Source: Actinomycetes bacterium (GTDB lineage: Bacteria; Actinomycetota; Actinomycetes; Actinomycetales; Cellulomonadaceae). From it: a stretch of 7,599 nucleotides of DNA. The translations under genes and the position numbers were made by a program. The stretch is taken from the NCBI GenBank assembly GCA_023389455.1, contig JAEWEJ010000237.1, positions 1 through 7,599 on the forward strand, in the 5' to 3' direction. Position 1 is the stretch's first letter, and each line of letters opens with the position of its first letter. Under the pieces are notes generated by a model. It searched no databases. It was given only the letters and a program-made list of their open reading frames with translations, and had not been told where the DNA came from. This document shows positions 1 through 5,097 of this stretch, piece by piece.

Positions 1-34
1 GTCCCGGGCCGGGCGTGGTGCCCGGGCCCGGGAC
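1..34 (-). terminator. Strong inverted repeat downstream of pstS (terminator or pst attenuator)
   Basis: Positions 1-10 (GTCCCGGGCC) are a perfect reverse complement of 25-34, with a 14-nt spacer that adds two more G-C pairs after one mismatch. It begins about 47 nt after the pstS stop. There is no U-tract, which is common for actinobacterial hairpins. It may end pstS transcription, or only reduce read-through into downstream pst transporter genes that would lie outside the window. The repeat touches the window edge, so it may be longer than seen. Confidence 0.5.
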
Positions 35-81
35 GGCGTCGGTGCGGCCCTCGGGGAGGTGCGGTGCTGCGGGGTGGGGCG

Positions 82-1194
82 TCAGGCGCCCGTGATCGAG
101 TCGATGGCCGCCTGGACCTCGGTGCGCAGGGCGTCCGAGATCGGCGCGGACCCGGCGACGGTCGGGTCCGCCGCGCGGTCCTGACCCTCGGCGCTCGCCA
201 CGTAGGACAGGTACGCCTTGACCTTCGCGGCGTCGGCCGCGTCGGAGTACGTGGAGCAGGCGATGGAGTACGACACCAGGACCAGCGGGTAGGCGCCGGC
301 CTCGGTCGTGGTGCGGTCGAGCTCGACGACCAGGCGCTTGTCGGTCGCGCCCTCGGCCCGCGGCGAGGCGTCGACGACCTTGGCCGCGGCCTCGGCCGAG
401 AACGGCACGTACTCGTCCCCGACCTTCAGCGCGACCGTGCCCAGGTCACCGGCGCGCGACGCGTCGGCGTAGCCGATCGCGCCCACGGCGCCCGAGACCG
501 TGTCGATGACGCCCTGCGTGCCCTGGCCGGACTGCCCGCCGGACAGCGGCCAGTCGCCCGAGGCCTCGTGGGGCCAGGCGCCGTCGGACGCCGCCTCGAG
601 GTACTCGGTGAAGTTCTCCGTGGTGCCGGACTCGTCCGAGCGGTTGACCGGGATGATCGCGGTCGACGGGAGCGTGACGCCGGGGTTCTCGGCGGCGATC
701 GCCGGGTCGTCCCACGTCGTGACCTCGCGGTTGAAGATCTTCGCGAGCGTCGCCGCCGAGAGCTGCAGGTGCTCGGCGCCCAGGTCGGGCAGGTTGTAGA
801 CGACGGCGATGGGGCTGATGTAGAGCGGCAGCTCGACGGCCTCGCCGCCCTCGCAGCGCTCGGCCGCGGCCGCGAGCTCGTCGTCCTTCAGCGCGGCGTC
901 GGAACCCGCGAGCTGGACGGCCCCGGCGAGGAACTGCTCGCGCCCGCCGCCGGACCCGACGGCGTCGTAGCTGACCGCCACGTCCGGGTAGGTGTCGTTG
1001 AACCCGGCGATCCAGCCGGCGACGGCCTTCTCCTGGGAGGACGCGCCCGCCGCGGCGAGCGAGCCGCTCAGGTCGCCGCCCGCGGCGTCGCCCGCGGCGG
1101 CGGAGGAGGTCGAGCTGCACGCGGAGAGCGTCAGCGCGAGCGCGGCCCCCGTGAGAACCAACGCACCGCTACGGCTGTGGGGAGTGAGCTTCAC
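82..1194 (-). CDS. pstS: PstS, phosphate ABC transporter substrate-binding lipoprotein
   Basis: Extracytoplasmic, membrane-anchored protein that binds inorganic phosphate and hands it to the PstCAB transporter. The 370-residue product has a lipoprotein signal: a hydrophobic stretch at about residues 11-25 ending in lipobox LSAC with Cys26, then a Ser/Ala/Gly-rich linker. The PstS fold follows: GASS at 50-53, GSGGG at 80-84, SDA at 98-100, a PLYISPIAVVYN segment at 123-134, and the phosphate-binding loop RSDESGTT at 185-192. Cys114 and Cys313 could form a disulfide. The GTG at 1194 was chosen because the signal peptide starts there and AGGACGG (1207-1201) lies 6 nt upstream. The open frame continues to 1344 but would put an Arg/Pro-rich stretch before the signal peptide and run through the PHO box. 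It lies downstream of senX3-regX3 on the same strand with its own PHO-box promoter region. Length is normal for the family; function is secure from motifs and context. Confidence 0.96.
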   Translation of the reverse strand: MKLTPHSRSGALVLTGAALALTLSACSSTSSAAAGDAAGGDLSGSLAAAGASSQEKAVAGWIAGFNDTYPDVAVSYDAVGSGGGREQFLAGAVQLAGSDAALKDDELAAAAERCEGGEAVELPLYISPIAVVYNLPDLGAEHLQLSAATLAKIFNREVTTWDDPAIAAENPGVTLPSTAIIPVNRSDESGTTENFTEYLEAASDGAWPHEASGDWPLSGGQSGQGTQGVIDTVSGAVGAIGYADASRAGDLGTVALKVGDEYVPFSAEAAAKVVDASPRAEGATDKRLVVELDRTTTEAGAYPLVLVSYSIACSTYSDAADAAKVKAYLSYVASAEGQDRAADPTVAGSAPISDALRTEVQAAIDSITGA

Positions 1195-1216
1195 TGTGTC
1201 CCGTCCTGTCGGTCCG

Positions 1217-1236
1217 CGCGCACCGGTCGGTGCGCG
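1217..1236 (-). other. Hairpin in the presumed pstS 5' untranslated region
   Basis: An 8-bp perfect stem (CGCGCACC at 1217-1224 pairing with GGTGCGCG at 1229-1236) encloses a 4-nt loop. It sits between the candidate -10 elements and the pstS ribosome-binding site, ending about 9 nt before AGGACGG. It may stabilise the mRNA 5' end or affect translation initiation; it is not a recognisable known riboswitch. The stem is visible in the sequence, the function is a guess. Confidence 0.4.
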
Positions 1237-1246
1237 GCCGACGCCG

Positions 1247-1261
1247 ACGGTAGGGACCGTA
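1247..1261 (-). promoter_or_regulatory. Candidate -10 elements of the pstS promoter
   Basis: Two hexamers on the minus strand fit the actinobacterial TAnnnT -10 pattern: TACGGT (1261-1256) and TACCGT (1252-1247). Both lie just downstream of the PHO-box array. The second is better placed, since it would put the array at roughly -60 to -20 from its start site. No good -35 hexamer is seen, as expected for an activator-dependent promoter. Which of the two is used cannot be decided by reading. Confidence 0.4.
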
Positions 1262-1301
1262 GGTGACCGCACCGGCTGCCCCGGGTGAACCCCGGGTGAA
1301 C
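1262..1301 (-). promoter_or_regulatory. PHO box array upstream of pstS (RegX3/PhoP operator)
   Basis: Read on the minus strand, GTTCACCCGGG occurs twice in tandem (1301-1291 and 1290-1280), an exact 11-nt direct repeat. A degenerate unit follows (1279-1269, GCAGCCGGTGC), then a partial unit GGTCACC at 1268-1262 still in the 11-nt register. This matches the established PHO box of Streptomyces PhoP and its relatives, direct 11-nt repeats with a GTTCACC core. Its place directly upstream of pstS, downstream of the genes for the cognate two-component system, supports phosphate-starvation activation of pstS. Confidence 0.85.
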
Positions 1302-1340
1302 GCTGGTCGACCAGACGCGACGCCGGGCGGCACCGTGGCA

Positions 1341-1360
1341 GCACCGGGCCCCGCCGGTGC
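1341..1360 (-). terminator. Possible weak terminator hairpin after regX3
   Basis: GCACCGG at 1341-1347 pairs perfectly with CCGGTGC at 1354-1360 around a 6-nt loop, beginning 8 nt after the regX3 stop codon. There is no U-tract. It may partly separate senX3-regX3 transcription from the pstS promoter region. Short GC-rich stems arise often by chance in DNA of this composition. Confidence 0.35.
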
Positions 1361-1368
1361 GGCGTGCG

Positions 1369-2079
1369 TCACTCCGCGGTGCCGTCCGACAGCTTGTAGC
1401 CCAGCCCGCGCACGGTCGTCAGGAGCACGGGGTTGGACGGGTCGGCCTCGATCTTCGCGCGGATGCGCTTGACGTGGACGTCGAGCGTCTTGGTGTCACC
1501 GACGTAGTCCGAGCCCCAGACCCGGTCGATGAGCTGGCCGCGCGTGAGCACGCGCCCCGCGTTGCGCAGCAGCATCTCCAGCAGCTCGAACTCCTTGAGC
1601 GGGAACGCGACGAGCTCGCCGTCGACGTGCACGGTGTGCCGGTCGACGTCCATGCGGACCGTGCCGAGCTCCAGCACCTCGTCGCCCACGGCGGCGTCGT
1701 CGGCCGTGCGCGCAGCAGGCTCGCGCCGGCGCAGGACGGCGCGGATGCGCGCCAGCAGCTCACGCGACGAGTACGGCTTGGTCACGTAGTCGTCGGCGCC
1801 GAGCTCCAGGCCGACGACCTTGTCGATCTCGTCGTCCTTGGCGGTGAGCATGATGACGGGGACGTCGGACTCCAGGCGCAGCCGGCGGCAGACCTCCGTG
1901 CCGGGCAGGCCGGGGAGCATGAGGTCGAGCAGGACGAGGTCCGCGCCGTGCTCCGCGAACTGCTCGAGCGCCTCGGGACCCGTCGCGGCGGTGACGACGT
2001 CGTAGCCCTCGCGGCCCAGCTGGTAGGACAGCGGGTCACGGTAGGACTCCTCGTCCTCGACGAGCAGGATGCGGGTCAC
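1369..2079 (-). CDS. regX3: RegX3/PhoP response regulator, OmpR family
   Basis: Cytoplasmic transcription factor of 236 residues, predicted to be phosphorylated by the adjacent kinase in phosphate limitation and then to bind PHO boxes. The receiver domain (about 1-118) has the acidic pocket Glu8/Asp9, phospho-acceptor Asp52 in LLDLMLPG, Thr79 and Lys101 in the KPY motif. The winged-helix DNA-binding domain (about 135-233) has the OmpR pattern, including LKEFELLEML, the recognition-helix region DTKTLDVHVKRIRAKI and the C-terminal VRGLGYKL hairpin. The GTG start at 2079 overlaps the kinase stop as GTGA, and GAGGAG lies 6-7 nt upstream, so translation is probably coupled. The name rests on domain type, the PHO boxes beside pstS and phoU, and synteny with M. 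tuberculosis senX3-regX3; in Streptomyces the same protein is called PhoP. Confidence 0.95.
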   Translation of the reverse strand: MTRILLVEDEESYRDPLSYQLGREGYDVVTAATGPEALEQFAEHGADLVLLDLMLPGLPGTEVCRRLRLESDVPVIMLTAKDDEIDKVVGLELGADDYVTKPYSSRELLARIRAVLRRREPAARTADDAAVGDEVLELGTVRMDVDRHTVHVDGELVAFPLKEFELLEMLLRNAGRVLTRGQLIDRVWGSDYVGDTKTLDVHVKRIRAKIEADPSNPVLLTTVRGLGYKLSDGTAE

Positions 2080-3332
2080 GGAGCACTCCTCGGGGGGTCG
2101 GGGGCGGTGGGGGGCACGGCAGGCGGCTGGGCGGGGGGTGCGGCGGGACCGTCGGTACCCGCGGGTGCGCCGGCGTCGTCGGTGCCGCCACGGGTCGGTC
2201 CGCGGCCCTCGGCGACGGGCAGGCGCAGGGTGAACGTGGAGCCGCGGCCCGGCTGCGACCAGACCGTCACCTCGCCGCCGTGGTCCGCCGCCACGTGCTT
2301 GACGATCGACAGGCCCAGGCCGGTACCGCCGGTGTCCCGCGATCGCGCGGGGTCGACCCGGTAGAACCGCTCGAACACGCGCTCCTGGTCGTCGGCCGCG
2401 ATGCCGACGCCCTCGTCGACCACGGCGATCTCGACCAGGTCGCCGTCGCGCCGGACGCCGACGCTCACCCGGGCGCCCGCCGGGGAGTAGGTCACCGCGT
2501 TGTCCAGCAGGTTGCGCACGGCCGTGACCAGCAGGTTCCGGTCCCCGTAGACCGTCAGGTCCTGGTCGCCGCCGGCCACGATGCGCACCTGCTTGGCGTC
2601 CGCGACGGTGCGCGTGCGGTCGACGGCCTCGGCGACGACGTCGTCGACCCGGACCGTGGCGACGTCCTCCAGGGCGCCGGCCACCTGCAGCCGCGACAGC
2701 TCGAGGATCTCGTGGACCAGCGCCGACAGCCGCGCGGCCTCGGCCTGCATCCGGCCGCTGAACCGCCGGACCGCCTCGGGGTCGTCCGCCGCGTCCTGCA
2801 CGGTCTCCGCCAGCAGCGAGAGCGCCCCGACGGGCGTCTTGAGCTCGTGCGAGACGTTGACGACGAAGTCCCGGCGGATCGCCTCCAGCCGCCGCGCCTG
2901 CGTGAGGTCCTCGGCGAGCAGCAGGACGTGCTCGGGCGTCACCTGCGCGACACGCACCTGCAGGAGCAGGCGCGACGGGCCGACCGGCCCGCGGGGCACC
3001 TCGAGCTCCTCGTCCCGGATGACGCCGTCGCGGCGCACCGCGCCGACCAGGTCCCGCATCGCGGCGTGGACCAGGCGCCCGTCGCGCACCAGGCCGAGGG
3101 CGTGCGCCGGCGGGCTGGCACGCACCACGTGGTCCTCGGCGTCCAGGACGACGGCGGCCGAGCGCAGCACGGCAAGCGTCCGGACGAGTCCGTCCTCGAG
3201 CTCGGGCTCGGGCTGCGGCGGCACCGTGCGCTGCTCACGCTCGCTCCACCGGAAGGCGGCGACGGCCACGGCGCCCACGAGCACGCCGACCACGACGGCC
3301 ACGAGGGGCCCACCCTCCACGATCCAGTCCAC
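2076..3332 (-). CDS. senX3: SenX3/PhoR sensor histidine kinase
   Basis: Membrane-anchored kinase, partner of the adjacent response regulator in phosphate sensing. From the GTG at 3332 it has 418 residues: one transmembrane helix at about 9-27, a PAS-like domain at about 50-140, the dimerisation/phosphotransfer domain with SHELKTP (His162), and the ATPase domain with the N-box RNLLDNA (274-280), DEGVGI (306-311) and GGTGLGLSIVKH (335-346). The overall pattern, including the short HELGLVRD-like PAS segment ALGLVRDGRL, resembles SenX3. There is almost no extracytoplasmic part, so direct external sensing is unlikely. The last 43 residues or so are a Pro/Ala/Gly-rich, probably disordered tail. The start is uncertain: GTG at 3341 is in frame, and the frame stays open to a GTG at 3410, but that lies inside a PHO box. 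No Shine-Dalgarno precedes 3332 or 3341; TAGTGT ending 7 nt before 3332 suggests a leaderless mRNA. Confidence 0.93.
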   Translation of the reverse strand: MDWIVEGGPLVAVVVGVLVGAVAVAAFRWSEREQRTVPPQPEPELEDGLVRTLAVLRSAAVVLDAEDHVVRASPPAHALGLVRDGRLVHAAMRDLVGAVRRDGVIRDEELEVPRGPVGPSRLLLQVRVAQVTPEHVLLLAEDLTQARRLEAIRRDFVVNVSHELKTPVGALSLLAETVQDAADDPEAVRRFSGRMQAEAARLSALVHEILELSRLQVAGALEDVATVRVDDVVAEAVDRTRTVADAKQVRIVAGGDQDLTVYGDRNLLVTAVRNLLDNAVTYSPAGARVSVGVRRDGDLVEIAVVDEGVGIAADDQERVFERFYRVDPARSRDTGGTGLGLSIVKHVAADHGGEVTVWSQPGRGSTFTLRLPVAEGRGPTRGGTDDAGAPAGTDGPAAPPAQPPAVPPTAPDPPRSAP

Positions 3333-3339
3333 GACGGCC

Positions 3340-3345
3340 ACACTA
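3340..3345 (-). promoter_or_regulatory. Candidate -10 for leaderless senX3 mRNA
   Basis: TAGTGT fits TAnnnT and is followed by 7 nt and then the GTG at 3332, so transcription could begin at the start codon itself. Leaderless mRNAs are common in actinobacteria. No -35 hexamer is recognisable. If correct, it fixes the senX3 start at 3332 rather than 3341 or 3410. Confidence 0.35.
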
Positions 3346-3404
3346 GGCGGGGTCAGGAGGGACGCACGCACGCGTCGCCCCCCGACGCCGAACCGCCGCC
3401 GGGC

Positions 3405-3436
3405 GTTCACCTGGCGGGGGCCGGTCGTTCACCGGC
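3405..3436 (+). promoter_or_regulatory. PHO box in the senX3-phoU divergent region
   Basis: GTTCACCTGG (3405-3414) and GTTCACCGGC (3427-3436) share the PHO-box core and start exactly 22 nt apart, two 11-nt periods, with a degenerate unit between. They lie 45-76 nt upstream of the phoU start and 73 nt or more from the senX3 start, so they are oriented and placed mainly for phoU, though autoregulation of senX3-regX3 is plausible. A weak -10 candidate for phoU is CAGCGT at 3443-3448. Confidence 0.75.
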
Positions 3437-3480
3437 GCGTGCCAGCGTGTGGGCCGCCACCGCCCGAGAAGAGGGAGCAC

Positions 3481-4155
3481 ATGCGGGACATCTTCGAGGC
3501 CGAGCTCACCCAGCTCGGTCAGGACCTCGTCGCCATGAGCGGCCGGGTCGAGCAGGCCATCAGCAACGCGGGGATCGCCCTGCTCACGGCGGACCTCCGC
3601 CTGGCGGAGTCGGTGATCGCCGACGACCTGGCCATCGACGCCCTCGAGCGGGACCTCGACGAGCGCTGCGTGCGGCTGCTCGCACAGCAGCAGCCCGTGG
3701 CCACCGACCTGCGCGTGGTCGTCTCCGCGCTGCGCATGAGCGCGTCGCTCGAGCGCATGGGCGACCTCGCGCGGCACGTCGCGCAGGTCGCGCGCGCCCG
3801 GTACCCGGTCGTCGCCGTGCCGTCGGACCTGGCGGAGACGTTCACGCAGATGCAGGACGCCGCCGTGCGCGTCGCGCGGCGCGTGACGACGCTGCTCGGC
3901 ACCCGGGACATGGCCCTGGCCGAGTCGATCCAGCAGGACGACGACCTGCTCGACGAGCTGCACGCCGGGACGTTCACCGCGATGCTGTCCGGCCCGTGGG
4001 GCCGCTCGGCGCAGGAGACGGTCGACGTGACGCTCCTCGGGCGGTACTACGAGCGGTTCGGGGACCACGGCGTGTCCGTGGCGCGGCGCATGGTCTACCT
4101 CGTCACCGGTGACGTGGCCGACGCGCTGGACCCGGCCGCGGTGCGCGGCACCTGA
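3481..4155 (+). CDS. phoU: PhoU, phosphate signalling regulator
   Basis: Cytoplasmic all-helical protein of 224 residues that links the Pst transporter to the phosphate sensor kinase and keeps signalling off when phosphate is plentiful. It shows two tandem three-helix PhoU repeats, about residues 1-108 and 115-215, each with the metal-binding signature: ERMGDLARHV (Glu91, Asp95) and ERFGDHGVSV (Glu191, Asp195). The length is typical for the family. The ATG at 3481 has a good ribosome-binding site (GAGGGAG, 3471-3477) at normal spacing. It is divergent from senX3 with a PHO box between, the arrangement known for phoU and phoRP in Streptomyces, and is closed by a strong hairpin downstream. In mycobacteria the equivalents are called PhoY1/PhoY2. 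Confidence 0.95.
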   Translation: MRDIFEAELTQLGQDLVAMSGRVEQAISNAGIALLTADLRLAESVIADDLAIDALERDLDERCVRLLAQQQPVATDLRVVVSALRMSASLERMGDLARHVAQVARARYPVVAVPSDLAETFTQMQDAAVRVARRVTTLLGTRDMALAESIQQDDDLLDELHAGTFTAMLSGPWGRSAQETVDVTLLGRYYERFGDHGVSVARRMVYLVTGDVADALDPAAVRGT

Positions 4156-4192
4156 CCGCACCCCTGAGCGCGGGACCCGTGCCCGCACGCAC

Positions 4193-4230
4193 GAGAGGCG
4201 CCCGTCCCGGGGAGGGGGCGGGCGCCTCTC
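4193..4230. terminator. Bidirectional terminator between convergent phoU and gpmA
   Basis: A perfect 12-bp stem (GAGAGGCGCCCG at 4193-4204 with its complement at 4219-4230) extends by one G-U and three G-C pairs to 16 bp around a 6-nt loop GGGGAG. It lies 37 nt after the phoU stop and 18 nt after the gpmA stop. On the plus strand a short TTCGT follows; there is no real U-tract, as is usual in high-GC actinobacteria. It is the strongest hairpin in the window and serves both genes. Confidence 0.85.
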
Positions 4231-4248
4231 TTCGTGCCGGTGGGCCGG

Positions 4249-4989
4249 TCAGCGACCCTGGTTGGCGACCGCCGCGATGGCGGCCTTGGCGGCCTCGGGG
4301 TCGAGGTACGTGCCGCCCTTCGTGACGGGCTTCAGCGTCTCCTCGTCCAGCTCGTAGAGCAGCGGGATGCCCGTGGGGATGTTGATGCCGGCGATGGTCT
4401 GCTCGTCGACGTCGTCGAGGTACTTGACGATCGAGCGGATCGAGTTGCCGTGCGCGGCGACGAGGACGGTCTTGCCGGCCTTGAGGTCGGGCACGATCTC
4501 GGCGTCCCAGTACGGCAGCGCGCGCTCGAGGACCTGCGCGAGCGCCTCGGTCCGCGGGATCGGCTCGCCCGCGTAGCGCGGGTCCGCGTCCTGCGAGTAC
4601 TCGGAGCCCAGCTCGATCTCGGGCGGCGGGACGTCGTACGAGCGGCGCCAGAGCATGAACTGCTCCTCGCCGTACTGCTCGAGCGTCTCCTTCTTGTTCT
4701 TGCCCTGCAGCGCGCCGTAGTGGCGCTCGTTGAGGCGCCACGACCGCTTCACGGGGATCCAGTGGCGGTCCGCGGCGTCGAGCGCGAGGTTCGCGGTCGT
4801 GATCGCGCGACGCAGCAGCGACGTGTGCACGACGTCGGGGAGCACGCCGGCGTCGGTCAGCAGGCGGCCGCCGCGCTTCGCCTCCTCGATCCCCTTCTCG
4901 GACAGCGGGACGTCCACCCAGCCGGTGAACAGGTTCTTCGCGTTCCACTCGCTCTCGCCGTGGCGGAGCAGCACGAGGGTGTAGGTCAT
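4249..4989 (-). CDS. gpmA: 2,3-bisphosphoglycerate-dependent phosphoglycerate mutase
   Basis: Cytoplasmic glycolytic enzyme that interconverts 3-phosphoglycerate and 2-phosphoglycerate through a phosphohistidine. The 246-residue product has the histidine-phosphatase signature LLRHGESEWN with catalytic His10 (and Arg9), an Arg60-Arg61 pair (SLLRRAITTA), Glu88 in LNERHYGALQG, and the second catalytic His180 in AAHGNSIRS. Length and motifs fit the cofactor-dependent, E. coli GpmA-like class (M. tuberculosis gpm1). The ATG at 4989 gives the canonical MTYTLVLLRHGE start and has AGGA 8 nt upstream. An in-frame ATG at 4998 lacks spacing for a ribosome-binding site, and the one at 5013 would add residues not expected in the family. 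It lies downstream of mshA, separated by 108 bp with a hairpin. No PHO box is seen in front of it. Confidence 0.96.
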   Translation of the reverse strand: MTYTLVLLRHGESEWNAKNLFTGWVDVPLSEKGIEEAKRGGRLLTDAGVLPDVVHTSLLRRAITTANLALDAADRHWIPVKRSWRLNERHYGALQGKNKKETLEQYGEEQFMLWRRSYDVPPPEIELGSEYSQDADPRYAGEPIPRTEALAQVLERALPYWDAEIVPDLKAGKTVLVAAHGNSIRSIVKYLDDVDEQTIAGINIPTGIPLLYELDEETLKPVTKGGTYLDPEAAKAAIAAVANQGR

Positions 4990-5047
4990 GGTTCCCATCC
5001 TGCCGCAGCCCACCGGGACCCGCAGGGACGTCCGTCCCCCGGTCCCT

Positions 5048-5070
5048 CGGCGCCGCCCCTTGCGGCGCCG
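5048..5070 (-). terminator. Hairpin between mshA and gpmA
   Basis: CGGCGCCGC (5048-5056) pairs perfectly with GCGGCGCCG (5062-5070) around a 5-nt loop, starting 27 nt after the mshA stop on the minus strand. There is no U-tract. It probably ends or dampens mshA transcription before gpmA. I see no clear TAnnnT element for gpmA in the remaining gap, so read-through may still matter. Confidence 0.55.
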
Positions 5071-5097
5071 GCCGTACGGGGCACGACGTGGGCGAGG

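Noticed and set aside
3333..3410. Longer senX3 beginning at the GTG at 3410
   Set aside because: That start lies inside the PHO box, has no suitable ribosome-binding site, and adds an Arg-rich stretch before the membrane helix.
3972..3978. Single GTTCACC inside phoU, and similar GGGTGAAC inside senX3 near 2228-2235
   Set aside because: Each is one isolated unit in coding sequence without an 11-nt partner, so chance is sufficient explanation.
5019..5046. Repeated GGGAC/GTCCC words upstream of gpmA as a possible operator
   Set aside because: The words are short, irregularly spaced and GC-rich; no consistent palindrome or direct-repeat register emerges.
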